Origin: an uncultured Clostridia bacterium
GTDB taxonomy: Bacteria; Bacillota; Clostridia; TANB77; CAG-508
Reading direction: 5' to 3'
Length of the DNA: 48,243 bases
Assembly: GCA_944387405.1 (NCBI GenBank)
Contig: CALXET010000003.1
Span: forward strand, 207,758 to 256,000
Of this stretch, positions 15,574-23,716 are shown in pieces; the stretch's first letter is position 1, and every line of letters starts with the position of its first letter. The notes beneath the pieces were generated by a model. It did no database searches. It saw only the letters and a program-made list of their open reading frames with translations, and had not been told where the DNA came from. A program made the position numbers and the translations under genes.

Positions 15574-16827
15574 TTATTCATTGCTTTTTCCTGCTACATA
15601 TCCTGTAGAATAAGCAATCTGTAAATTAAATCCGCCAGTATAAGCATCTACATCAATTATTTCCCCTGCAAAATATAAGTTTTTAATTAATTTTGATTCC
15701 ATTGTTTTAGGATCAATTTCTTTAACATTTATTCCCCCAGCTGTAACAATAGCTTCTTCTATAGGTCTAAATCCATTAATATTCACTTCAAAGTTTTTTA
15801 ATAATTCTACTAGATTTCTTCTTTCTTCTTTTGTAATCTCATTAATTTTCTTTTCTTCATTTATTTTAGACCTTTTAATTATAACTTCTATCATTTTTTT
15901 AGGAAGTAATTTATCTAATGAATTTTTAAATTGTTTGTTTTTATTTTCATCGAAATCTCTTCGAATTCTCAAGTCTAATTGCTCATTTGTTAAAGCCGGC
16001 TTTAAGTCAATAAATAATTTTATCTTATCGTTTTTCATTAATTCTTCAGAGTTTTTATATCTTAATAGATGAGCTGAACTACTTAATATAGTAGGACCAC
16101 TTACTCCAAAATGAGTAAATAACATTTCTCCAAAATCTTCATATATTTTTTTATTTTTTTCTATATCTTTAAGAATAATTTTAACATTTCTTAAACTTAA
16201 ACCTTGTAAACTTTTAACATCATTATCTTTTGATGTTAAAGGAACAAGTGATCCTTTCGGAGTAATGATTGTATGCCCTAATTTTTTAGCCATTATATAT
16301 CCATCTCCTGTAGATCCAGTAAGAGGATAGCTTTTTCCTCCAGTTGCGAGTATTATTTTATCTGCATAAACTTTTTCCCCGCCTTCAAGTTCTATTCCAA
16401 CAGCTTTATTATCATCTGCTAAAATACTTTTTACTTTAGTATTTAATTTAATTTTTACATTTCTAGTTTTAAGTTCTCTTTCTAAAGCATTTCGTACATC
16501 AATAGATTTATCTGATGCTGGAAATACTCTATTCCCTCTTTCAACTTTTGTTTTTACTCCGTTTTTATTTAAAAGTTTTATAATATCATCATTAGTAAAA
16601 TTTTCAAACGCACTATACATAAACTTTCCATTACCAGTAATATTTTGAATAAATTCATGTATATCAATTGAGCTTGTTATATTACATCTACCTTTTCCTG
16701 TAATTAATAATTTTTTTCCAAGCATATTCATCTTTTCAAATAAAATAACTTCATTATTTTTATCTTGAGAGCTACTTATAGCAGCTATCATTCCACTTGG
16801 CCCACCACCAATAATTAAAACTTTCAT
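15574..16827 (-). CDS. BaiN/YhiN (HI0933) family FAD-dependent oxidoreductase
   Basis: A 417-residue flavoprotein. The N-terminal dinucleotide-binding motif IIGGGPSGMIAA and the segment MLGKKLLITGKGRCN are diagnostic of the HI0933/YhiN/BaiN family. The C-terminal signature YFAGEIIDVDAYTGGFNLQ closes the FAD site. BaiN has been linked to bile acid 7-dehydroxylation, but most members have unknown substrates, so only the family is assigned. The start at 16827 follows AAGGTGT and lies 2 nt after the stop of the nucleosidase gene, implying coupled translation. Confidence 0.9.
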   Translation of the reverse strand: MKVLIIGGGPSGMIAAISSSQDKNNEVILFEKMNMLGKKLLITGKGRCNITSSIDIHEFIQNITGNGKFMYSAFENFTNDDIIKLLNKNGVKTKVERGNRVFPASDKSIDVRNALERELKTRNVKIKLNTKVKSILADDNKAVGIELEGGEKVYADKIILATGGKSYPLTGSTGDGYIMAKKLGHTIITPKGSLVPLTSKDNDVKSLQGLSLRNVKIILKDIEKNKKIYEDFGEMLFTHFGVSGPTILSSSAHLLRYKNSEELMKNDKIKLFIDLKPALTNEQLDLRIRRDFDENKNKQFKNSLDKLLPKKMIEVIIKRSKINEEKKINEITKEERRNLVELLKNFEVNINGFRPIEEAIVTAGGINVKEIDPKTMESKLIKNLYFAGEIIDVDAYTGGFNLQIAYSTGYVAGKSNE

Positions 16828-16829
16828 AA

Positions 16830-17591
16830 TTACACCTTAAATTCATTAATATTTTTTATACATTCTTTAACTACTTTCTCAACAAATATTTGACAATTAG
16901 TAGCTAATATTTTTGCATATTCATTATCATATATTTCTTTTAAAACTTCATTATTTGTTATAACTCGTATTCCAATAACAGGAATATTAAAATTTTTAGC
17001 TATTGTATATACTGCTCCTGTTTCCATCTCTTCACATAAAGTTTTATATGTATTATATATATACATAATTCTATCAGATTCCCTATTCCAAATTTCTCCT
17101 GATGCTATTCTGCCTTCATATATTTTTCCAGTATTATATTCATCTTTAAGTTCTCTTGTAATTTCTAATAGTCTTTCATCTGCAACATTATAAATATGAT
17201 GTTGTTTATCTGTATAGAAAGCTCTCATTTTCCATCCTGATAGATCTGAACCGCTTCCTTCTTCTCTTCTATTTATTCTAAAAGCTGTTAGATTAATATA
17301 ATCTTTTCCTACTACAATATCTCCTTTATGTATCTTTCTTCCGTGACCTCCTGCTGTACCTTGATTAATAATTAGTATTGGCAAATATTTAAGTATTGCT
17401 ATTGAAGTTGATGCTCCAGCATTAGTCTGCCCTATTTTAGTTTTTGATACTACTACAGGATAGCCATCTATTAAACCTTTATAATATTTATATGTTCCAA
17501 TTTCAATTTCTTCTTTATTTTCAATTACATTTATTAAATAATCTAGTTCTATATCAATTGCGCCTTGTATTAGAATAGGTTTCTCTTCCAT
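16830..17591 (-). CDS. PNP/UDP-phosphorylase superfamily nucleosidase (MTA/SAH nucleosidase-like)
   Basis: A 253-residue enzyme of the family that includes MTA/SAH nucleosidase and futalosine hydrolase. Visible motifs: IQGAIDIELDYL at the N-terminus with a Glu in the position of the catalytic base region, NQGTAGGHG for ribose/nucleophile binding, and CEEMETGAVY with the substrate-binding Glu. The usual RxISD of MTA/SAH nucleosidase reads RVITNNE, with Asn replacing the general-acid Asp. Asn at this place occurs in futalosine hydrolase-like and phosphorylase relatives, so the substrate may differ. The start follows AAAGGAGAAG. An MTA/SAH deaminase family gene occurs 20 kb away. Confidence 0.8.
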   Translation of the reverse strand: MEEKPILIQGAIDIELDYLINVIENKEEIEIGTYKYYKGLIDGYPVVVSKTKIGQTNAGASTSIAILKYLPILIINQGTAGGHGRKIHKGDIVVGKDYINLTAFRINRREEGSGSDLSGWKMRAFYTDKQHHIYNVADERLLEITRELKDEYNTGKIYEGRIASGEIWNRESDRIMYIYNTYKTLCEEMETGAVYTIAKNFNIPVIGIRVITNNEVLKEIYDNEYAKILATNCQIFVEKVVKECIKNINEFKV

Positions 17592-17646
17592 ATATACTTC
17601 TCCTTTGTATTACTAATTTTTATTATTCTCATACTAATTTCATAAT

Positions 17647-18984
17647 TTAAGAAATATTAATATTTAAATCTTTTTTCTTTTTATTTTTATACATCACCTC
17701 TGCTATTATAAAAGCTATAATTTCCGCTAAAGTAAAGCTTATCCATACTGCATTTAATCCTAAAATATCTATTGAAAAATATATAAATAAAAATGGAACT
17801 ATAACTTTTCTAATTAAAAATATAATAAGACTTTCTTTTCCATTTCCTAGAGCTTGGAATACTGAAGAAATAATAAAACATTGTCCTGCAAATATAAATC
17901 CAATACACAAGATTCTAAAAGCTATCTCACCAATCATAAGTATGTTTTCACTCACATTAAATATTCCTAAAATATTTTTTGCAAAAACTGCAAATATTAG
18001 AGTTCCTATTGCTGTAACTATAAATGAAATCTTTGAAAATAATTTTATAGCTTCAAGTACTCTTTCTTTCTTATTAGCTCCATAATTAAACGCTACTATT
18101 GGAATCATACCATAATTTAGTCCACTTATAATCATAAATATAAAACTCTGTGTTTTATAATAAAGTCCATATAAAGTTACTGCATCTTCTGAAAATTTAA
18201 TTAAAATATTATTTAAAACAATTGTTGTAATAGGAGCTACTGATTCTAATATAATACTTGGAAGTCCAACTTTATATATTTTTGTAAATAATTTAAAATT
18301 AATATAGCATTCATTTAGTTTAGGTTTATAAATATCTTTTAAACAGATAATACTAAATAAACTAAATATCATTCCAAATGCAGATCCAATTATTGTTGCA
18401 TATGCAGCTCCCTTAATTCCAAATGAAAAACAACCATTTACTCCATAAATTAATAATGGATCTAAAATTATATTAGTAATTATTCCTATAAATTGTGATA
18501 TCATACTCAATTTAGCTTTTCCATATGCTTCTAAAATCTTGTTAAATATATTAGAGAAAATAGTAGTAAATGAAAAAATAACTATAATTCTTAAATAATT
18601 ATATCCTAGATTTAAAATTTCTTTATTACATGTAAATAATTCAAAAAATTTAATTAATACATTTTTGTTAAAAATTAATATTACTAATAAAAAGCAAATT
18701 ATTCCTGAAAGTAACGATGTAAAAATAATATTTTTTGATGTTTTTTCATCTTTTTTGCCTAACATTTTTGCAAGTAATGAATTTATTCCTATTCCGCTTC
18801 CAAGTCCTATAGCTGAAATAATTACCTGTATTGGAAATGAAAGAGAAACTGCAGTAAGTGCATTTTCTCCTATTCCTGATACAAATATTGTATCTACTAT
18901 ATTATATATAGCCATTGATATCATAGAAATAATCATTGGTATAGACAATTTAAAAGCAAGTTTTGATATCTTTTCTTCTCCCAT
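17647..18984 (-). CDS. MATE family efflux transporter
   Basis: A 445-residue polytopic membrane protein with twelve hydrophobic segments in two repeats. The opening LAFKLSIPMIISMISMAIYNIVDTIFV and the repeat start YKVGLPSIILESVAP are typical of MatE domains, which export cationic drugs or metabolites in exchange for Na+ or H+. No substrate can be assigned. The start at 18984 lies 1 nt after the stop of the YnbB-like gene, with CGGAG as ribosome binding site inside the end of that gene, so the two are translationally coupled. Confidence 0.92.
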   Translation of the reverse strand: MGEEKISKLAFKLSIPMIISMISMAIYNIVDTIFVSGIGENALTAVSLSFPIQVIISAIGLGSGIGINSLLAKMLGKKDEKTSKNIIFTSLLSGIICFLLVILIFNKNVLIKFFELFTCNKEILNLGYNYLRIIVIFSFTTIFSNIFNKILEAYGKAKLSMISQFIGIITNIILDPLLIYGVNGCFSFGIKGAAYATIIGSAFGMIFSLFSIICLKDIYKPKLNECYINFKLFTKIYKVGLPSIILESVAPITTIVLNNILIKFSEDAVTLYGLYYKTQSFIFMIISGLNYGMIPIVAFNYGANKKERVLEAIKLFSKISFIVTAIGTLIFAVFAKNILGIFNVSENILMIGEIAFRILCIGFIFAGQCFIISSVFQALGNGKESLIIFLIRKVIVPFLFIYFSIDILGLNAVWISFTLAEIIAFIIAEVMYKNKKKKDLNINIS

Positions 18985-18985
18985 T

Positions 18986-20242
18986 TTATTTCTCCGTATT
19001 CATCATATTTTGTATAGCAATTAATACTCCTAATTTTCCATATTCATATGTAAGAGCTCCTTGTTGATATGCTATAAATGGTTCTCTTATTGGCGCATCA
19101 CAAGAAAGTTCTATTGATGAGCCCATTGTAAATGCACCTGCTGCCATAATAACTTTATCACTATAACCTGGCATATCCCATGGCTCTGGTACAGAGTTTG
19201 CGTCTACTGCAGACCCCATTTGTATTCCTTGACAGTATTTTATTAAATCATTTGGATTTCCAAATTCAATTGTTTGCACAATATCATTTCTTTTTTCATC
19301 ATATCTTGGAGATGGTCTATAACCTAATTTCTCCATCATTCTTGCTGTAAATACAGCTGTCTTTAAAGCACTTGCTACTACATTTGGTGCCAAATATAAA
19401 CCTTGAAGGAAACTTCTATTTGCTCCAAGTGATGGTCCGACTTCTTTTCCTTGTCCTGGTGAAGTTAACCTTTCTGCACAAAGTTCTACTAAATCGGCTC
19501 TTCCTGCAATATATGCACCATTACTTGCAATTCCACCTCCTAGATTTTTAATTAAAGATCCTACCATAATATCAGCTCCCACTTCAGTAGGCTCTTTTGT
19601 ATCTACAAACTCACCATAACAATTATCAACCATTATAATTACTTCTTTATTTACTTTTCTAATTTCTTTTATTATTTTTTCTATTTTATCTATACTTAAA
19701 CTATCCCTTGTAGAATATCCTCTTGACCTTTGTATTTCTATAAGTTTAATATCATTTTTTGATACTCTTTCAATTATTTTCTCCTTATCAAAATCATTAT
19801 TTTTTAAATCAATTTGTTCGAAATCGATTCCAAATGATTTTAGTGAACTTTTATTTTCTTCAATTCCTATTACTGTACATAAAGTATCATATGGCATCCC
19901 TGTTATTGAAAGCATTTTATCTTTTGGCCTTAACATTCCAAACAAAGCAACTGTTAATGCATGAGTTCCTGATATAAATTGATTTCTAACTAAAGCATCT
20001 TCTGTTTTAAATATTTGAGCATATACTTTTTCTATTGTATCTCTTCCTATATCACCATACCCATATCCAGTTGTAGAATTAAAATGCATTTCAGATATAT
20101 TATTATCTTTAAATGCTTTTAAGACTTTTAAAGAATTATATGTATTAATTTCTTCAATTTTTTTAAATTGCTCTTTTATTTCTTCTTCAGCTTCATTTGA
20201 TAATTTTTCAATTTTTTCACTTATTCCTAATTCTTTATACAT
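18986..20242 (-). CDS. YnbB/aluminium-resistance family PLP-dependent enzyme
   Basis: A 418-residue pyridoxal-phosphate enzyme of the Cys/Met metabolism fold, annotated in relatives as methionine gamma-lyase family or aluminium resistance protein. The Schiff-base lysine is likely Lys232 in MVGSLIKNLGGG, with the cofactor-binding Asp206 in MVDNCYGEF. The N-terminal segment TTGYGYGDIGRDTIEKVYA is a family signature. Substrate is not established for the family. The start at 20242 follows AAAGGTGG. It is the first gene of a probable five-gene operon with the MATE pump, nucleosidase, BaiN-like flavoprotein and YigZ. Confidence 0.88.
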   Translation of the reverse strand: MYKELGISEKIEKLSNEAEEEIKEQFKKIEEINTYNSLKVLKAFKDNNISEMHFNSTTGYGYGDIGRDTIEKVYAQIFKTEDALVRNQFISGTHALTVALFGMLRPKDKMLSITGMPYDTLCTVIGIEENKSSLKSFGIDFEQIDLKNNDFDKEKIIERVSKNDIKLIEIQRSRGYSTRDSLSIDKIEKIIKEIRKVNKEVIIMVDNCYGEFVDTKEPTEVGADIMVGSLIKNLGGGIASNGAYIAGRADLVELCAERLTSPGQGKEVGPSLGANRSFLQGLYLAPNVVASALKTAVFTARMMEKLGYRPSPRYDEKRNDIVQTIEFGNPNDLIKYCQGIQMGSAVDANSVPEPWDMPGYSDKVIMAAGAFTMGSSIELSCDAPIREPFIAYQQGALTYEYGKLGVLIAIQNMMNTEK

Positions 20243-20360
20243 TTTATTACCACCTTTATTTTTACTTACTTTAAGACTTATTGATTATATCATAAGTTTT
20301 ACATAAAATCTAGATTTCTTATCTTTTAAAACTATTGAAAAATAAACTAGAAAAAACTAA

Positions 20361-20415
20361 AAATAAAAGATAAAAGAAATTTAGGTTGCTAAAACTTCTT
20401 TTACCTTTTATTTTT
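20361..20415 (-). terminator. long-stem terminator of the WG-repeat gene
   Basis: A long AT-rich hairpin: AAATAAAAGATAAAAGAAAT on the left pairs with the matching arm up to 20415 with few mismatches, closing on a short GTTG-type loop. It overlaps the stop codon of the gene. Confidence 0.7.
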
Positions 20416-22009
20416 ATCCATCTATATTTGTACATTCTGTACCATTAAAAATATACTTTCCAATAAATGTTGGAGTTTCTAAATCTATCTTATATGTTGG
20501 ATCCAATATTACTTCTCCTTTTGAATTTATTACTCCCCATTTGCCATCTTCATATATTCCTGCAAATCCATATTCATTTACTTCTGTTACTCTATCATAT
20601 TTATAATCTACGATGACATTATCAGATGCATCTACAAATCCCCATTTGCCATTTTTCTCATCTGAATAAATGTTATTTTTTATATATACTGTTTTATTAT
20701 CTACTTCTTTTCCATCTAATGTATAATAAATTATACCATCATCTGTTGTAAGTTTAATATATTCATTTACTATATCCATTTGAGCATTATCTTTAGAGAC
20801 TAGTTCTCTCATATTTGCTGAGTAAATCGTAATATTATCACCTTTTGTAGCTACTATTAAATCCGTATTTTCTATTTCTTTTACATAATCATATTCTAAA
20901 TTAAGTACAACTTCCATATCAGTATCTAAAACACCATAGTATCCTTCTTCATTCTGAGCTATATAATATTTTTCTGTGCTTGTTTTCTCAAGCCCAATAT
21001 AATCGGAATCTTTTACTTCTTTTCCTGATAAATCAAAAACATAAATATCTTCTCCTATAGATGCATTTACATACATACCTGCAACCATTAATTGCTCATA
21101 TTTAGGCTCAATTATGGTATTTAAATCTTTATCTAGTAATCCATAACTTTTATTTTTTCTAACTAAAAACATATTACTATCTTCTAAATAGTTTATTTCC
21201 ATATATAAATAATCAGTATGATTCTTTTTATCCTTATAAATTGCACTTCTTCCATTTTGAGTTACTACAAGGTATACATCTTCAGTTTTCATATCTAAAA
21301 CTCTATAAATATTTTCATTTTCCATTTTTAAAATTTCTTTTTCATTATTATCTATATATCCGTATAAATATCCATTTTCAGATTTTTCTCCTACTATATA
21401 TCCTCCATTATTATATCCATCCTTTTTAGAATACCCATCTCCTGAAATAAAATCATACTTAATATCCACAAGTTCTACACCTTTTGGACTAAGTACTCCG
21501 TATTTATTATCTTTTTTTACTCTATATTCACCATATTTTCCTGGAAGAGATATTATCTCATCATATAAAGGTTCTGTTATTTTGTTTCCATTAAAATCAA
21601 TTAATCCATATAAATTATTTTCTTTATATTTTAATCTAGTTGTATCTGCTTGTATACTATCTTCATTATAATCACTAGAAACTTCTATTACAGAAACATC
21701 TATATTATTATAAATGTTCTCTGATTTTTCATTTAAAATTTCTTTTTTATTTTCTTTATAAGTTATAAAAAGTCCTATATCTGTATTTGGAATCTCGATA
21801 TTTTCATACTCTGGATCAATTATTATATTTCCATTTCTATCAACTACTCCATATTTATCATTTATATGAAGTAAAAAGTAAGTATGTTTACTTTCATTTA
21901 GAATCTCATAATCTCTATCCTTTTTATTAAAAATAATTACAACAGTTATAATTATTGATATTAATAATATTATTCCTATAACAGCTATCAAAATTTTTTT
22001 CTTATCCAT
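20414..22009 (-). CDS. membrane-anchored WG-repeat protein
   Basis: A 531-residue protein with one N-terminal membrane segment (about 6-27) and an extracellular array of roughly eight WG beta repeats, each with a core like KYGVVDRNGNIIIDPEYENI. Clear copies: KYGVVDRNGN, LYGLIDFNGN, KYGVLSPKGV, LYGYIDNNEK, SYGLLDKDLN, YYGVLDTDME, KWGFVDASDN, KWGVINSKGE. WG repeats are thought to form beta-propeller or solenoid surfaces; partners are unknown. It has its own terminator and is divergent from the DUF3137-LemA pair, with which it shares a 126-bp intergenic region. Confidence 0.85.
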   Translation of the reverse strand: MDKKKILIAVIGIILLISIIITVVIIFNKKDRDYEILNESKHTYFLLHINDKYGVVDRNGNIIIDPEYENIEIPNTDIGLFITYKENKKEILNEKSENIYNNIDVSVIEVSSDYNEDSIQADTTRLKYKENNLYGLIDFNGNKITEPLYDEIISLPGKYGEYRVKKDNKYGVLSPKGVELVDIKYDFISGDGYSKKDGYNNGGYIVGEKSENGYLYGYIDNNEKEILKMENENIYRVLDMKTEDVYLVVTQNGRSAIYKDKKNHTDYLYMEINYLEDSNMFLVRKNKSYGLLDKDLNTIIEPKYEQLMVAGMYVNASIGEDIYVFDLSGKEVKDSDYIGLEKTSTEKYYIAQNEEGYYGVLDTDMEVVLNLEYDYVKEIENTDLIVATKGDNITIYSANMRELVSKDNAQMDIVNEYIKLTTDDGIIYYTLDGKEVDNKTVYIKNNIYSDEKNGKWGFVDASDNVIVDYKYDRVTEVNEYGFAGIYEDGKWGVINSKGEVILDPTYKIDLETPTFIGKYIFNGTECTNIDG

Positions 22010-22086
22010 AATACATTCTTCCTTCTCAATTTATGTTTTTATTCTACAATATTTTTTATTTTTAATCAATATAATTAACTTTAGAA

Positions 22087-22115
22087 TTGACTTTTTTTAA
22101 TATATAACAGATAAT
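22087..22115 (+). promoter_or_regulatory. promoter of the DUF3137-lemA pair
   Basis: TTGACT (22087-22092) and GATAAT (22110-22115) are 17 bp apart. The leader would be only about 14 nt, with GAGGGAG just before the ATG. Confidence 0.55.
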
Positions 22116-22135
22116 AAAAAAAGAGGGAGAAAATT

Positions 22136-23032
22136 ATGAAAAATTTTAATGAAGTATATCAAAAAACTTATGAGGAAGTTAAAGCAAAACTTAATGAAAA
22201 GCCTCCAAAAAAGTTTTACCAAACAACAAATTTTAAGATTTTTTTTGTTCTTGGAATAATAATTTTGTTTTTTGCAATATATTTTAAAATAACATTTTTA
22301 TTTGTTGGATATTGTATAATAGCAATAATTGCATATATTGCTATAGATTCTTCTCAAAAAAATGCAGAGTTTAAAGCAATAGTTATTCCTGCATTAGTAA
22401 GAAATTATGATGAACACTTATCTTTTTCTAAGTTTGGTAGTATTCATGCAGGACAATATAATGCTGCAAAATTTGAGTCTTATGAAATATTTAATGCAGA
22501 AGATTCTATAAAAGGATTATTAGATGGATATATTCCATTTAATATGTCCAATATATTAACTCAAACTACTTCTAGAGATGAAGATGGACATACAACATAT
22601 TATACAGTATTTTCTGGATTATTTGCTGAAATTACACTAAGTAAAAATACAAATGCCGATATATTTGTACATAGTGATAAAGGATTAGTTGGAAAATTAT
22701 TTAAATCTTCAAATAAGATTGAAATGGATTCACAAGAATTTGAAAAGTCTTTTGATGTTACTGCTACAGATAAAATAAAAGCTATGCAACTTTTAACATC
22801 TGATGTAATGGCAGATTTGCTAGATTTTAAGTCAAAAACTAAAAAAGCTTTTGAAATATCAATTAGAGGAAATAAATTATATTTTAGATTTCATTGTGGT
22901 AATGTGTTTGAAAAAGCTACTTTTAAAGATTTCTTAGATTTTGGAACACTTAATGAATACTATAATTATTTAAATTTCTCTTGTGAAGTTTCTAAAAAAA
23001 TATTTAATCTAGTAAAAGAAACCGAATTATAG
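22136..23032 (+). CDS. DUF3137 domain membrane protein
   Basis: A 298-residue protein with two adjacent membrane segments (about 33-50 and 53-68) and a long soluble domain of the DUF3137 family (SSQKNAEFKAIVIPALVR through SGLFAEITLSKN). The function of the family is unknown. It is followed by a lemA gene, a pairing seen repeatedly in bacteria, which suggests that the two proteins work together at the membrane. The start at 22136 follows GAGGGAG. Confidence 0.85.
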   Translation: MKNFNEVYQKTYEEVKAKLNEKPPKKFYQTTNFKIFFVLGIIILFFAIYFKITFLFVGYCIIAIIAYIAIDSSQKNAEFKAIVIPALVRNYDEHLSFSKFGSIHAGQYNAAKFESYEIFNAEDSIKGLLDGYIPFNMSNILTQTTSRDEDGHTTYYTVFSGLFAEITLSKNTNADIFVHSDKGLVGKLFKSSNKIEMDSQEFEKSFDVTATDKIKAMQLLTSDVMADLLDFKSKTKKAFEISIRGNKLYFRFHCGNVFEKATFKDFLDFGTLNEYYNYLNFSCEVSKKIFNLVKETEL

Positions 23033-23100
23033 TATAATAGATAAAATTTTATAATATAAAAATTATTAGATAAAATAAAATGATTAAAGGAGTTTTAAAA

Positions 23101-23631
23101 ATGACAGTATTTATTATAATTTTAGTTGTACTTGGACTTTTTGTATTAATCACTTATAACTCACTAGTTAGTAAAAAACATAAAGTTGCACAAGCTCGTT
23201 CTTCTATAGATGTATATCTAAATCAACGTTTTGATTTAATACCAAATCTTGTTGAAACAGTAAAAGGATATGCAAAACATGAAAAAGAAATTTTCGAAGA
23301 AACTATGAAACTTAGAACATCTTACTTTAATTCAAAAGATTTAGATGAAGCTAGTAAATTAAATTCAAATTGTAATTCTATTCTAGCTATTGCAGAAAAT
23401 TATCCAGAACTTAAAGCTAATGAAAACTTTTTGAGTTTACAAAAATCCTTATCTAAAATGGAAAATCAATTACAAGCTGCAAGACGTTTATACAATATTG
23501 AAGTTACAGATTACAATACTAAATTAAATGTAGTACCAACTAATATAATTGCTAAATTATTTAATTTTAAAGAAGAAAAATTATTTGAAATAGAAGAATA
23601 TAAAAAAGAAAATATTGATATTAATATTTAA
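23101..23631 (+). CDS. LemA family protein
   Basis: A 176-residue LemA protein: one N-terminal membrane segment (2-19) and a long helical bundle outside or below the membrane. Signature residues are YNSLVSKKHKVAQARSSIDV and LNQRFDLIPNLVETVKGYA. I chose ATG 23101 because AAAGGAG lies just upstream; the reading from 23080 would start before that site. The role of LemA is unresolved; links to envelope stress and two-component signalling have been described. It is the second gene after DUF3137 and ends at a shared bidirectional terminator. Confidence 0.93.
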   Translation: MTVFIIILVVLGLFVLITYNSLVSKKHKVAQARSSIDVYLNQRFDLIPNLVETVKGYAKHEKEIFEETMKLRTSYFNSKDLDEASKLNSNCNSILAIAENYPELKANENFLSLQKSLSKMENQLQAARRLYNIEVTDYNTKLNVVPTNIIAKLFNFKEEKLFEIEEYKKENIDINI

Positions 23632-23674
23632 TCAATTAAATAAGTATAATTATAAAAAATATTATTAAAAATAT

Positions 23675-23709
23675 AAAAAAACTAGCTAGATATATATAGC
23701 TAGTTTTTT
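23675..23709. terminator. bidirectional terminator between lemA and the LCP gene
   Basis: ACTAGCTA (23681-23688) pairs perfectly with TAGCTAGT (23697-23704), with six As on the left and six Ts on the right. Confidence 0.9.
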
Positions 23710-23716
23710 CTATTAC

